A stretch of DNA of 64,000 nucleotides from Flavobacterium alkalisoli (GTDB taxonomy: Bacteria > Bacteroidota > Bacteroidia > Flavobacteriales > Flavobacteriaceae). A program made the position numbers and the translations under genes. Under the pieces are notes generated by a model. The model did not search any database and was not told the DNA's origin. It worked only from the letters and a program-made list of their open reading frames with translations. Shown here piece by piece: positions 33,956-42,973 of the stretch. Position 1 is the first letter of the stretch. Each line of letters begins with the position of its first letter. The DNA lies in assembly GCF_008000935.1 (NCBI RefSeq), contig NZ_CP042831.1, positions 806,001-870,000 on the forward strand, written 5' to 3'.

Positions 33956-34615
33956 ATGGCATTAGGTAAAGAACAAATCGCAAAAAGAATAGCAAAAGAA
34001 GTTAAAGACGGATATTTTGTTAACCTTGGTATTGGTATCCCTACCCTAGTTGCCAATTATGTTAGAGAAGATATATCAGTTGAGTTCCAGAGTGAGAATG
34101 GTGTACTTGGCATGGGTCCTTTCCCTTTTGAAGGTGAAGAGGATGCTGATGTAATCAACGCAGGTAAACAAACCATAACAACATTACCGGGCGCATCATT
34201 TTTTGATTCTGCCATGAGTTTTGGTATGATTCGTGGCCAGCACGTAGACCTTACTATTTTAGGGGCTATGGAAGTAGCCGAAAACGGCGATATCGCTAAC
34301 TGGAAAATTCCGGGTAAAATGGTAAAAGGTATGGGTGGTGCTATGGACCTTGTAGCTTCTGCCGAGAATATCATCGTAGCCATGATGCATGTAAACAAAG
34401 CCGGTGAATCTAAACTTTTAAAACGTTGTTCACTACCTTTAACAGGTGTAGGCTGCGTTAAGAAAATTGTTACTGAACTTGCCGTTCTTGAAATAGTACC
34501 GGAAGGCTTTAAGCTTTTAGAGCGTGCTCCGGGAGTAACTGTTGAAGACATTAAAAATGCTACCGAAGGAAACCTTATCGTTGAAGGCGATATTCCTGAA
34601 ATGGTAATTGACTAA
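33956..34615 (+). CDS. scoB: 3-oxoacid CoA-transferase subunit B
   Basis: A 219-aa beta subunit. The catalytic-Glu region FQSENGVLGMGPFP (SENG, Glu thioester) and the conserved FDSAMSFGMIRGQHVDLTILGAMEV, KMVKGMGGAMDLV and RCSLPLTGVGCVKKIVTELAVLE stretches identify it. It forms the active complex with ScoA, just upstream. Confidence 0.95.
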   Translation: MALGKEQIAKRIAKEVKDGYFVNLGIGIPTLVANYVREDISVEFQSENGVLGMGPFPFEGEEDADVINAGKQTITTLPGASFFDSAMSFGMIRGQHVDLTILGAMEVAENGDIANWKIPGKMVKGMGGAMDLVASAENIIVAMMHVNKAGESKLLKRCSLPLTGVGCVKKIVTELAVLEIVPEGFKLLERAPGVTVEDIKNATEGNLIVEGDIPEMVID

Positions 34616-34621
34616 ATAAAC

Positions 34622-34650
34622 AAAAGCGAAGCATTTAGCTTCGCTTTTTT
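34622..34650. terminator. Bidirectional terminator between scoB and the methyltransferase gene
   Basis: AAAAGCGAAGC (34622-34632) pairs with GCTTCGCTTTT (34638-34648). T and A runs flank the hairpin. It serves both converging transcripts. Confidence 0.85.
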
Positions 34651-35272
34651 ATTTCTTCCTGAAACTACAGAAAGTAAAATTCTGTACGGTATCAAAAGGT
34701 GTTTTATGGTCTTCATTAAAACACTCTATCTTTTCAAATGAGTTTTCAAACTGAGCCGCAAGTTCTTCTTTAGAATATTGCCTGATAGGGATACCGCTGC
34801 ATTTTAACGGTCCGCTTTCAGAAAATGTCCCTATAACCGCAACACCATTATCTACTATAGCAGCAGTAGCATTGCTAATATAATTAGCAACCTCATCTGC
34901 TTCCGTTAAAAAATGAAAGGCCGCACGGTCGTACCAAAAATCATACTGTTCTCCCGCTGTAAAATTTGATGCATCGGCCACAATCCATTTTACCTTAGCA
35001 GCATTATCGCCCAGCCGTTGTTTTGCTCTTTCAAGTGCTGCTTCAGATACATCGAGAATAGCAATATCGCTATATCCGTTTTCCAGAAGCCAGTCGGCAA
35101 AAAAGCTGTCACCACCTCCTATGTCAATTATTTTAGCCTCTTTAGGCAGGTTGAATTTTTCAACAAACCTGATGGCTGATACCTGCTGTGGCTGATACCA
35201 GCTTACCTCGTTTAACTGTTTTGTGGTATATATATTTTCCCAGTGTTTTTTCCTGTCAAATGTCTCTGTCAT
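34649..35272 (-). CDS. Class I SAM-dependent methyltransferase
   Basis: A 207-aa Rossmann methyltransferase. The SAM motif I is IIDIGGGDSFFADWLL, with AILDVSEAALERAKQRL as acidic loop and VDWIVADASNF-like (KWIVADASNF) motif. The YDFWYDRAAFHFLTE block resembles thiopurine/arsenite-type small methyltransferases. I place the start at the ATG at 35272 (MTETFDRKKHW), one base after the ABC gene's stop; the frame could extend to 35299. The substrate is unknown. The CDS contains the palindrome at 34872-34890. Confidence 0.88.
   Translation of the reverse strand: MTETFDRKKHWENIYTTKQLNEVSWYQPQQVSAIRFVEKFNLPKEAKIIDIGGGDSFFADWLLENGYSDIAILDVSEAALERAKQRLGDNAAKVKWIVADASNFTAGEQYDFWYDRAAFHFLTEADEVANYISNATAAIVDNGVAVIGTFSESGPLKCSGIPIRQYSKEELAAQFENSFEKIECFNEDHKTPFDTVQNFTFCSFRKK
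34872..34890. repeat. Palindrome TTGCTAA-N5-TTAGCAA (in methyltransferase CDS)
   Basis: TTGCTAATATAATTAGCAA is a perfect palindrome with 8-bp arms and a 3-bp centre. It encodes VANYIS on the minus strand, in the same codon phase as the sites at 504 and 5321. Confidence 0.45.
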
Positions 35273-35273
35273 C

Positions 35274-36962
35274 CTATTCTCCTTTAGGTATCGCTTCAAT
35301 TAATTTTTTGGTGTACTCCTTTTGCGGATTTTCATAAAGGGCATCTGCCTCATTCATTTCTTCAATCTGTCCTTTATTCATTACCAATACCTGATCACTC
35401 ATGTATTTTACAACGGCAAGGTCGTGCGAAATGAAAATATAGGTAAAACCAAAGTTCTCCTTTAATTCATTAAGCAGGTTGAGTACCTGTGCCTGTACCG
35501 AAATATCTAATGCTGAAACCGATTCATCACAAACTATAAGTTTGGGCTGTAATGCTATGGTACGGGCTATTCCCACACGCTGACGCTGCCCTCCCGAAAA
35601 TTCATGCGGGTATCGGTTAAAATGTTCTTCACCTAAACCTACACGGTTTAGTATTTCTATGGTTTTTTCCTTTCGTTCCTTATCATTTTTATACAGGCCA
35701 TGTACCTTCATAGGCTCCATTATAGCCTTGCCTACAGTTATCCTTGGGTTTAGGGACGAATAAGGGTCCTGAAAAATAATCTGTATTTCTTTTCGCAGTG
35801 CTCTAATCTCTTTTGAGGATAGTTTTGTAAGGTCGGTTCCCCTATATAATATCTTTCCTGCTGTTGCCTTATCCAGTTGTAGTATGGCATTACCCAATGT
35901 AGACTTACCACAACCTGACTCGCCTACAAGGCCAAGTGTTTCTCCTTCATAAATCTTAAAGCTTACATCGTTTACAGCCTTAAATTTTACATCCTTACCA
36001 AACAAACCAGCCGAAGAAACATATTCCTTTTCTACATTAATCACTTCCAGTAAAGGAGGCTGACTGTATAATGCTTCATGTTCCTTTTTACGCTGTTGCG
36101 GGGTAACCTCCGTTTTATCAACTGTGTTTTCAAGGTAGTTCTGAATAGTGGGTAACCGCTTTAAACGAACATCAAGGGATGGCCTTGAATTGATAAGAGC
36201 TTTGGTATAGGTATGTTCCGGATTATGAAAAATCTCTTCGGCATTGCCCTGCTCCACTATATTCCCTTTGTACATTACCAGTACCCTGTTTGCAATTTCA
36301 GAAACCAGTGACAGGTCATGAGAAATAAAAATGATGCTCATTTTTGTTTCCTGCTGCAATTCCTTAAGCAATAGTATTATCTCTTTTTGTACGGTTACAT
36401 CGAGTGCTGTGGTAGGTTCGTCGGCAATAAGTATCTTGGGCTTGCAGGCAATTGCCATGGCAATCATAACCCTTTGCTTTTGCCCTCCTGATATTTCATG
36501 CGGGTAACGGTTGTATATCTTTTCCGGATTGGGCAGCTTTACCTTTTCAAATAAGGAAAGTACCGTTGCCTTTATTTCTTTTTGGGATAAAGAAGTATGC
36601 TCTTTTAGTATTTCCCCTACCTGATAGCCACATTTAAGCGACGGGTTAAGGGAACTCATTGGTTCCTGAAATATCATGGCAATATCATTACCCCTTATCT
36701 CTCGTAATCTTTTATTATCGAGTTTTGCTATATCATCCCCATTAAAGGCTATGGTACCCGATGTTACCTCCAGTATACCTTTTGGTAATAATCCCATTAC
36801 TGCCAGTGAGGTAACCGACTTACCACTACCTGACTCACCCACTATTCCCAGTATCTCATTTTCCTGAAGGGTAAAAGTACTATCATGTACTATGGGAGTC
36901 CATTTTCCTTCTTTTCTTGCCGAAATGGTAACATGGTTTATATTTAACAGGGTATTGCTCAT
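35274..36962 (-). CDS. ABC transporter, two fused ATPase domains (peptide/GsiA-type)
   Basis: A 562-aa protein with two ABC ATPase domains. The first has Walker [10 protein letters not shown], signature [14 protein letters not shown] and Walker [13 protein letters not shown]. The second has [24 protein letters not shown] and [12 protein letters not shown]. The first domain carries the oligopeptide-transporter C-terminal pattern ([15 protein letters not shown]). This fits the DppD-DppF or YejF/GsiA pattern that powers dipeptide or nickel/glutathione import. No permease or binding protein gene adjoins it, so its partners are elsewhere. The methyltransferase gene follows, one base away. Confidence 0.92.
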   Translation of the reverse strand: MSNTLLNINHVTISARKEGKWTPIVHDSTFTLQENEILGIVGESGSGKSVTSLAVMGLLPKGILEVTSGTIAFNGDDIAKLDNKRLREIRGNDIAMIFQEPMSSLNPSLKCGYQVGEILKEHTSLSQKEIKATVLSLFEKVKLPNPEKIYNRYPHEISGGQKQRVMIAMAIACKPKILIADEPTTALDVTVQKEIILLLKELQQETKMSIIFISHDLSLVSEIANRVLVMYKGNIVEQGNAEEIFHNPEHTYTKALINSRPSLDVRLKRLPTIQNYLENTVDKTEVTPQQRKKEHEALYSQPPLLEVINVEKEYVSSAGLFGKDVKFKAVNDVSFKIYEGETLGLVGESGCGKSTLGNAILQLDKATAGKILYRGTDLTKLSSKEIRALRKEIQIIFQDPYSSLNPRITVGKAIMEPMKVHGLYKNDKERKEKTIEILNRVGLGEEHFNRYPHEFSGGQRQRVGIARTIALQPKLIVCDESVSALDISVQAQVLNLLNELKENFGFTYIFISHDLAVVKYMSDQVLVMNKGQIEEMNEADALYENPQKEYTKKLIEAIPKGE

Positions 36963-37014
36963 GTGGTAAAAATAAGGGTTTATTCCCTTTTATTCGGTAA
37001 CAAAAGTAGCTAAG

Positions 37015-37728
37015 CTACACATGTATTATTTCTTCTTCAATCAACAGGTCTTCACGGCGAAAACGTAGCAGCACCTGTGCTACGGCTATAACATCCTTTT
37101 CGCAATAGGTAACTATACGGTCTATATCCTTTTCAATATAATATACCTCAGCTACCTGACTGCCGTCTATATCTCCTTTAGGAGAAGGTATCCCCAGTAT
37201 CTTGGTAAGCAGTTTTAGTGAAGTAAAACTTTTATAGTCGCCAAACTTCCACAGCTCCATTGTATCAAGATGCGGGACTTCCCATGGTTTCTTACCAAAA
37301 AGGTTAAGTTTGTTAGGAATCGGGACATTGTTTATTATCATCCTTCGGGCTATGAAGGGAAAATCAAATTCCTTTGCATTATGTCCGCACATTATATGTT
37401 GTGGCTGGCTGAAATGATTATTGACCAGATTACTGAAATCCTTTAGTATTTGGGTTTCTTCACCAAAAAAGGACGTAACCCTAAAATGCCTTATGTCTCC
37501 GCGAAGCGTAAAGAATCCTGCGGAAAGGCATATTATCTTACCAAACTCGGCCCAAATACCTGCCCGGTCATAAAACTCCTCAGGAGTATGATCTTCCTTT
37601 CGCTGATAAAATGTCTTTTGTTCAAAAAGCTGTTGGGTTTCCTCATCCAAAAGCCCAAAATGCCTTTGCTCAGGAACCGTTTCTATATCTAAAAAAAGTA
37701 TATTTTCAAGGTTTATCCTTTCTATCAT
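37015..37728 (-). CDS. 3'-5' exonuclease, DEDDy type (PolB-related)
   Basis: A 237-aa RNase H-fold exonuclease. Motif ExoI is FLDIETVPEQ (Asp, Glu), ExoII is HNAKEFDFPFIARR (Asp), ExoIII is IVTYCEKDVIAVAQVLLRF (Tyr and Asp). This matches the predicted 3'-5' exonuclease related to the PolB proofreading domain, a stand-alone family in Bacteroidota. It trims single-strand DNA ends; a repair role is likely. It lies 3 bp after the serine-hydrolase gene in the same direction. Confidence 0.88.
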   Translation of the reverse strand: MIERINLENILFLDIETVPEQRHFGLLDEETQQLFEQKTFYQRKEDHTPEEFYDRAGIWAEFGKIICLSAGFFTLRGDIRHFRVTSFFGEETQILKDFSNLVNNHFSQPQHIMCGHNAKEFDFPFIARRMIINNVPIPNKLNLFGKKPWEVPHLDTMELWKFGDYKSFTSLKLLTKILGIPSPKGDIDGSQVAEVYYIEKDIDRIVTYCEKDVIAVAQVLLRFRREDLLIEEEIIHV

Positions 37729-37731
37729 AAA

Positions 37732-38952
37732 CTATTTATTCTCCTGTTGCTCTTCTTCCTCTTTTGTTAATGGCTTATAATTCCCCACTCCTTCATTCTC
37801 TTTTATCAGTCCCATCATTTTGTAGGCCTCATCTACATACACATAAAAATCATTACTGTGTGGGTCCTTCTCTGTTTGTAGGCCTTTGGTGTGCCCCAAA
37901 CGAACAATTATAACATTATCCTCAGGTACAACAATTACAAACTGACCTAAATGGCCTCGCATGTAATACATTTTCCTGTTAAGGTAATAGTTAAGCCACC
38001 AGCCGTAACCATATTGCGGAGAGGCAGGAAAACGTGCCGTTACCATAGTTTTTACAGCTGTAGTATCCAGTATCTGATTTCCGTTCCAGTTACCCTCATG
38101 AAGGAACAGTTTACCAAAACGTGCAAAATCCCTTGCATTACTGGCAAAACAGCAATAGGCTTTTTCTATCCCTCCCGGTTCATCCAATTGCCATAAGGCA
38201 GGATTTTCTGCTCCCATAGGTTTCCAGAATTTTTCAGACACATAATCAGAAAGATGTTGCCCAGTAGCTTTTTCCAGTACCATGGCAAGCAGTTCTGTTG
38301 CACCGCTTACATATTCAAAATCCCTTCCCGGTTCTCTCACTACTTTAACACCCAAAACCGTTTCCCTAAGGTTATCATCAAAATAAGCTCTTGTTGTTAC
38401 AGAAAACGGACTACTGTACTGCTCTCCCCAATCCAAGCCTGTTGCCATAGAGGAAAGGTCGCCCACCGTAAGTTCGGCAGCATAACCATGATTGTATTCG
38501 GGAAAATAATCTGAAACCTTTTGGTCAAGACTTTTAACCTTACCCTCCATAATAGCTTTAAAAAGTGCTGCCGAAACAATACTTTTTGCCATAGAGAAAG
38601 AGTTGGTTTTAGAATCTTTTCCATAACCATCATAATAGCTTTCATGCCAAATGCTGTCGTTCTTAATAATAAGATAAGCTACAGTTCCCAATGTTTTATG
38701 GGCATCTTCCAGTCTTTGGGTTGCGGGTACTTTATTATAATCTTTATCTGTCGCCCAAGGCTGTGCAGTACCGGCTTCTACCACGCGGTTATCAAAATAT
38801 TCGTAATCGTCTAAAAAGGCTGTGGTTTTACCATTTAGGTAAACTACCCTAACCGCTTTTAAAAGATAGTCAACATTAAATATATACAGTAAAGCCACTA
38901 TAACCGCAATAGTGATTATAAGGAATATAAGAAACTTCTTAAGGAATTTCAT
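37732..38952 (-). CDS. Serine hydrolase, class C beta-lactamase family
   Basis: A 406-aa exported protein with an N-terminal membrane anchor (residues 5-25). The nucleophile SMAK is at 120-123 (NSFSMAKSIVSAALFKAI), the YxS motif is in EYVSGATELLAMVLEKATGQ, and HLG (YMRGHLGQFV) corresponds to the third KTG-like motif. Such enzymes cleave peptidoglycan peptides, esters or D-amino acid peptides; drug resistance is not implied. It is the first gene of a pair with the exonuclease; a promoter can be seen upstream. Confidence 0.9.
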   Translation of the reverse strand: MKFLKKFLIFLIITIAVIVALLYIFNVDYLLKAVRVVYLNGKTTAFLDDYEYFDNRVVEAGTAQPWATDKDYNKVPATQRLEDAHKTLGTVAYLIIKNDSIWHESYYDGYGKDSKTNSFSMAKSIVSAALFKAIMEGKVKSLDQKVSDYFPEYNHGYAAELTVGDLSSMATGLDWGEQYSSPFSVTTRAYFDDNLRETVLGVKVVREPGRDFEYVSGATELLAMVLEKATGQHLSDYVSEKFWKPMGAENPALWQLDEPGGIEKAYCCFASNARDFARFGKLFLHEGNWNGNQILDTTAVKTMVTARFPASPQYGYGWWLNYYLNRKMYYMRGHLGQFVIVVPEDNVIIVRLGHTKGLQTEKDPHSNDFYVYVDEAYKMMGLIKENEGVGNYKPLTKEEEEQQENK

Positions 38953-38979
38953 GGTGGTTTGGTTTTGTTTGTGTTATTA

Positions 38980-39009
38980 CGAATTTACATAATTTTTATT
39001 ACCTCCAAA
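38980..39009 (-). promoter_or_regulatory. Promoter of the serine hydrolase gene
   Basis: On the minus strand TTTG (39009-39006), 18 bp, TAAATTCG (38987-38980), one mismatch from the -7 consensus, 27 bp before the ATG. Confidence 0.45.
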
Positions 39010-39046
39010 CTAAACCTATGATTTCCTTATGAAGGGAAAATACTTT

Positions 39047-39523
39047 TTAAAAAAGGGATTGCTGCTTTACCGGATTTTCATGTTCCAAAAGCCACTTTTT
39101 ACGCCACAGCCCGCCTGCATAACCTGTGAGGGAACCATCACTGCCTATAACACGGTGGCAGGGAACAACTATCCATAACGGGTTTTTTCCATTTGCACTG
39201 GCTACAGCACGAATCGCCTTTACATCGCCAAGCTTTATTGAAAGATCCTGATAGGACATGGTTTTACCAAAAGGGATTTCAAGCAGGGCTTTCCATACTT
39301 TCTTCTGAAAATCGGTACCCTGCGGATTTAGCTTAAAATCAAAACCAGTTCGCTTTCCTTCAAAATATTCCTCAAGCTGTTTAGCTGCATCAGCGAGTTC
39401 GTGGGGAATATCATGAGAAGGTACAAGCTTATCATCATCTAATACAGAAATTTTAGACACGCCTTCGGCACCCCCTTCTATAAGGGTGATACCTACCGGA
39501 GACTGTATATAAATTTCTGCCAT
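39047..39523 (-). CDS. ogt: Methylated-DNA-protein cysteine methyltransferase (Ogt)
   Basis: A 158-aa suicide repair protein. The active site VVPCHRVIGSDGSLTGYAGGLWRKKWLLEHE (Cys in PCHR) and the wing RAVASANGKNPLWIVVPCH are clear. It removes methyl from O6-methylguanine and is inactivated in doing so. The gene is not fused to an Ada domain. It lies 33 bp beyond an XRE regulator gene in the same direction and could be part of the same transcript. Confidence 0.95.
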   Translation of the reverse strand: MAEIYIQSPVGITLIEGGAEGVSKISVLDDDKLVPSHDIPHELADAAKQLEEYFEGKRTGFDFKLNPQGTDFQKKVWKALLEIPFGKTMSYQDLSIKLGDVKAIRAVASANGKNPLWIVVPCHRVIGSDGSLTGYAGGLWRKKWLLEHENPVKQQSLF

Positions 39524-39555
39524 GACTTAAAATTTAAGTGCTTAAATGTGCTGAC

Positions 39556-39756
39556 TTAATCACCCGCTTCCAACTCAAAAATATCATTTACGCTAATCTT
39601 AAAAAGTTGAGACAGCTTTAATGCCAGCGCTGTAGAAGGTACATACTTACCTTTTTCCATAGCATTAATGGTTTGTCTGCTTACCCCTATTTTATCGGCA
39701 AGCACCTGCTGGGTAAAATTATGTATAGCCCTTTGTACTTTTATATTATTCTTCAT
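39556..39756 (-). CDS. Small XRE-family regulator
   Basis: A 66-aa protein that is only a helix-turn-helix domain (VQRAIHNFTQQVLADKIGVSRQTINAMEKGKYVPSTALALKLSQLFKISVNDIFEL). It matches the YozG/Cro-type small regulators usually paired with a membrane protein gene. The pair overlaps here: its start overlaps the end of the membrane-protein gene by 11 bp. The regulator may control its own pair; the signal is unknown. Confidence 0.9.
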   Translation of the reverse strand: MKNNIKVQRAIHNFTQQVLADKIGVSRQTINAMEKGKYVPSTALALKLSQLFKISVNDIFELEAGD

Positions 39757-40228
39757 CTGCCCCTGCTTTATTAAGTTTATAAATATTATAACGAAACAGG
39801 ATGATAAAGATAAGAAGCTGGGAGAACATTATGGCACTCATTACCGTTAGAAAAGGCATTCCGTATATAAATATATAGCTTAACATTATAAGTCCATAGT
39901 TTATTATTGTTGCCCAGGCTAAGCTGTTAAGCCTTACAGATACCACCATTTCGTCTTCATATTTTTCTTTGGAAAAGGCGAATATTATACCAAATAAAAT
40001 TGTGAGTACAACAAGTATCTCATCTGTAACAGAATCTTCTATAAAGCCAAAGCTTTTTCTTTCTCCCAAAATTCCGTAATCTGAAACTAAGGCAAAGACC
40101 TTTGCCTTAATTGAAAATCTTTCAAATCCATCTAAAAAATAGAGTAATGTCAAAACTACAAAAGAAAGGAGGAAAATAATACCGCTAACTTTTTTTAGAC
40201 GGTAAGGAAATAAATAGTTCGTTTTCAT
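39746..40228 (-). CDS. Four-helix membrane protein paired with XRE regulator
   Basis: A 160-aa integral membrane protein with four predicted helices (about 15-35, 75-92, 105-125, 130-148) and a basic N-terminus (MKTNYLFPYRLKKVS). No family is recognised; similar proteins lie next to small XRE regulators in many Firmicutes and Bacteroidota. The frame could begin at 40255, but the ATG at 40228 directly precedes the first basic-hydrophobic stretch. Confidence 0.75.
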   Translation of the reverse strand: MKTNYLFPYRLKKVSGIIFLLSFVVLTLLYFLDGFERFSIKAKVFALVSDYGILGERKSFGFIEDSVTDEILVVLTILFGIIFAFSKEKYEDEMVVSVRLNSLAWATIINYGLIMLSYIFIYGMPFLTVMSAIMFSQLLIFIILFRYNIYKLNKAGADEE

Positions 40229-40308
40229 GATGATTGAATTAAAGTTATGAGTCAAATGTAAGACAAATTTTTCAATAAGTAAAATAAACTTTACATTTTG
40301 TAAAACAA

Positions 40309-40337
40309 AAAAGCCATCAGCATAACTGATGGCTTTT
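40309..40337 (-). terminator. Terminator of the DUF1573 gene
   Basis: AAAAGCCATCAG (40309-40320) pairs with CTGATGGCTTTT (40326-40337) around CATAA, 26 bp after the stop on the minus strand. Confidence 0.8.
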
Positions 40338-40362
40338 CTTATCGAATTGCTATGAAAACTAA

Positions 40363-40839
40363 TTATTGCTTCACTTCAGGAGCAACAACTTTACCTTTTA
40401 TCGTAAGTACTTTTTTCACGTCGCTGTCATTAGTAGTAACTGTTACTGTTTTAGTAAAGTTACCCGGATTAGCTGCATTATAAGTAGCAGTTACAGTACC
40501 CATTTCTCCCGGCTTGATAGGAGTTTTAGTATAGTTGGTAGCTGTACATCCGCAAGAAGCTTTTACGTTTGTAATTAAGATAGTCTGATCTGTAGTATTT
40601 TTAAAAGTAAACTCGTGAGATGCAGGATGTCCTTTTTCTACATCACCAAAGTTAAACACGTCTTCTGTCCATGTAATTTTAGAAGGCTCCATGTTTTTAG
40701 CCGCAGCTACATTAGTTGTAGCAGTAGCCGCAGGTGCAGCTGCCACTTTTCTCGCTGTAGGTGTTTGAGCGTTTGCAGCGTTAGAAGTAAAAAATAAAGC
40801 TCCTACTACTGCAAATAATGAAAGTTTTAATGTTTTCAT
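40363..40839 (-). CDS. DUF1573 domain secreted protein
   Basis: A 158-aa exported protein. Signal peptide (LSLFAVVGALFFTSNAANAQ) then an Ala-rich spacer, then an Ig-like DUF1573 domain (ITWTEDVFNFGDVEKGHPASHEFTFKNTTDQTILITNVKASCGCTATNYTKTPIKPGEMGTVTATY). The CGC motif is the typical family feature. Such proteins are common in Bacteroidota envelopes; the role is unknown. Monocistronic. Confidence 0.92.
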   Translation of the reverse strand: MKTLKLSLFAVVGALFFTSNAANAQTPTARKVAAAPAATATTNVAAAKNMEPSKITWTEDVFNFGDVEKGHPASHEFTFKNTTDQTILITNVKASCGCTATNYTKTPIKPGEMGTVTATYNAANPGNFTKTVTVTTNDSDVKKVLTIKGKVVAPEVKQ

Positions 40840-40888
40840 AATCTAATTATTTAAATTTGGTTAAACTGTCTTTTTATTTGAAACATGA

Positions 40889-40896
40889 CAAATATA
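40889..40896 (-). promoter_or_regulatory. -7 box of the DUF1573 gene
   Basis: On the minus strand TATATTTG, a perfect -7 match, 50 bp before the ATG. No -33 TTTG at the right distance. Confidence 0.45.
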
Positions 40897-41009
40897 TCTA
40901 CTAATATCCACATATTTGTTAACCAGCTTCAAACTCTTGTTAATAACATGTTAACGTGTTGTGCAGTAGTGTTTTTTAAAGTAATATCGATTCAGGAAAT
41001 TTATGCGGT

Positions 41010-42290
41010 TTGAAATTAAGTACACTTAATATAATAGTATTTGTAGGACTAATTGCCATAGTGGGGGTACTCACCATGCAATTGCTTATGCTAAATCAGG
41101 CCTATGCTTTTGAAAAAAAGGAAATAGGCGAGAAAATACATTTTGCCCTGCAGGATGTGGTAAATAAAATATATCGCGATAATAACAGCGACCTTCCGGC
41201 AGCCTCACCCATTAAAAAGGTATCGGAAGACTATTATGTGGTGAATGTGGATGATACTTTTGAAGCCCCGATACTGGAATACTACCTAAATCTGGAGTTT
41301 CAAAAAGTGAAAATGGACATGGACTATGAGTATGCCATTTACGACTGCGCATCAGACGAAATGGTGTATGGCGAATATATTTCCTCCAGCGGTACGGCAG
41401 AGAAGAACGAAAAGAAATGTGAAAACTGCTTTACCAAAAAAGAAGGGCTGGTATATTATTTTGCAGTACGCTTTCCCGATTTAAAATACAGCTACATCTC
41501 TTCCTTACAACAATACTGGATTTATACCGGAGTACTGTTCCTTGTACTGGTTATATATGTATACTCTGTATTCCTGTTATTAAAGCAAAAGAAATACAGC
41601 GAGCTGCAAAAGGACTTTATAAACAATATGACCCATGAGTTTAAAACACCTTTGTCGTCTATACTTATTGCCTCAAATTATGCTGCCAAGCAACCCGAGA
41701 TAGAACGCAATGTTAAACTGAACAAATATCTTGAAATCATTATAGAGCAAAGCAATAAGCTTAACCTTCATATTGAAAAGATATTAAATGTCGCTAAGTC
41801 TGACGAGATGCACAGGGGAATCCATAAAAAGGAATTCAACATTGTAGATTCTCTTGAACTGGTAAAGGAAAATGCATTGCTTAAATATGGTCATGCTAAC
41901 GTTAATCTCACTTCCTTAAAGGACAGTTACAGCTTATATGCCGATGAGTTCCATTTTTACAACATTGCCTTTAATATTTTGGAAAACGCAATGAAATACG
42001 GCCCTAACGGAAGTACCGAGGTAAACATAAACCTGGTGGAGACCGATAAGAAACTGGAAATACGGTTTAGCGATAACGGCCCGGGAATACCTAAAGACCA
42101 TATTGATTATGTTTTCGACCGTTTTTATCGTGTACCTCGTGAAAACAGGGAAGAGGTAGAGGGCTTTGGTATCGGTTTGTTTTATGTAAAAAAAATATGC
42201 GATCTTCATAAATGGAAAATCAGCATTGCCAATAATCCCGAAAAGGGTATTACAGTAACCATAGCTATTCCTAAAAAGCAAATACAATGA
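41010..42290 (+). CDS. Sensor histidine kinase
   Basis: A 426-aa membrane kinase. Helix 1 (about 7-28), a periplasmic domain (29-170), helix 2 (171-193), then the dimerisation domain with the phospho-acceptor His in NNMTHEFKTPLSSI and the ATPase domain: N-box NILENAMKYGPNG, DNGPGIP, GFGIGLFYVKKICDLH. The start is a TTG at 41010 (LKLSTLNIIVF); no in-frame ATG precedes the first helix. The response-regulator gene overlaps its end by 4 bp, so the pair forms one two-component system. The signal is unknown. Confidence 0.9.
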   Translation: MKLSTLNIIVFVGLIAIVGVLTMQLLMLNQAYAFEKKEIGEKIHFALQDVVNKIYRDNNSDLPAASPIKKVSEDYYVVNVDDTFEAPILEYYLNLEFQKVKMDMDYEYAIYDCASDEMVYGEYISSSGTAEKNEKKCENCFTKKEGLVYYFAVRFPDLKYSYISSLQQYWIYTGVLFLVLVIYVYSVFLLLKQKKYSELQKDFINNMTHEFKTPLSSILIASNYAAKQPEIERNVKLNKYLEIIIEQSNKLNLHIEKILNVAKSDEMHRGIHKKEFNIVDSLELVKENALLKYGHANVNLTSLKDSYSLYADEFHFYNIAFNILENAMKYGPNGSTEVNINLVETDKKLEIRFSDNGPGIPKDHIDYVFDRFYRVPRENREEVEGFGIGLFYVKKICDLHKWKISIANNPEKGITVTIAIPKKQIQ

Positions 42291-42970
42291 GCAGGAAAAA
42301 AATATTATATGTAGAAGACGACAACACGCTTGCCTTTCTTACTTCCGATAACCTTGAACAACATTTTGAGGTAGTTCATTTTGCTAACGGTAAAGATGCG
42401 TTTGAGGCTTTTAAGAAAAACGGTTTTGACCTTTGCGTACTGGATATTATGCTTCCCGGAATGGATGGTTTTGAACTGGCTACTGCCATAAGGGAACTGG
42501 ATGTGGAAATCCCTATAATTTTCCTTTCGGCAAAAACGCTTAAGGAAGATCGTATAAAAGGCCTTAAACTGGGTGCCGATGATTACCTTATAAAGCCTTA
42601 CAGCATAGAGGAACTTATACTTAAAATTGAAGTTTTCCTGCAACGCAGCCAAAAACAGGCAACAGTAAAAAACATTACCTATACCATAGGCTCATTTGTG
42701 TTTGACCCTACCAATTACTCTCTTACCAAAGGCAGGGAAACAACGATGCTTACCGAAAGGGAATCGGCATTATTAAAGCTTTTTATAGAAAATAAGAATA
42801 CCATACTTAAACGTGAAATGATGCTGAAAGCCCTTTGGGGAACCGACGACTATTTCATGGGCCGGAGTATGGATGTATTTATATCAAGGCTTAGGAAAAT
42901 ATTCCGTGAGGACGAAAGCATCCGTATAGAAAATATCCCAAGGATAGGATTTAAACTGGTAGCTCCTTAA
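42287..42970 (+). CDS. OmpR-family response regulator
   Basis: A 227-aa protein: receiver domain (YVEDDNTLAFLT with acidic pair, CVLDIMLPGMDGFEL with phospho-Asp, ADDYLIKPYSIEEL with Lys) followed by an OmpR/PhoB winged helix (TMLTERESALLKLFIENKNTILKREMMLKALWGTDDYFMGRSMDVFISRLRKIFREDESIRIENIPRIGFKL). It is the cognate regulator of the overlapping kinase gene. Targets cannot be told from sequence. Confidence 0.95.
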   Translation: MSRKKILYVEDDNTLAFLTSDNLEQHFEVVHFANGKDAFEAFKKNGFDLCVLDIMLPGMDGFELATAIRELDVEIPIIFLSAKTLKEDRIKGLKLGADDYLIKPYSIEELILKIEVFLQRSQKQATVKNITYTIGSFVFDPTNYSLTKGRETTMLTERESALLKLFIENKNTILKREMMLKALWGTDDYFMGRSMDVFISRLRKIFREDESIRIENIPRIGFKLVAP

Positions 42971-42973
42971 TGG

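Noticed and set aside
34872..34890. ParB parS site
   Set aside because: The palindrome does not resemble the widely conserved parS sequence (TGTTTCACGTGAAACA-like).
37732..38952. Antibiotic-resistance beta-lactamase
   Set aside because: The serine-hydrolase fold alone does not imply beta-lactam hydrolysis, and many housekeeping esterases and peptidases share it.
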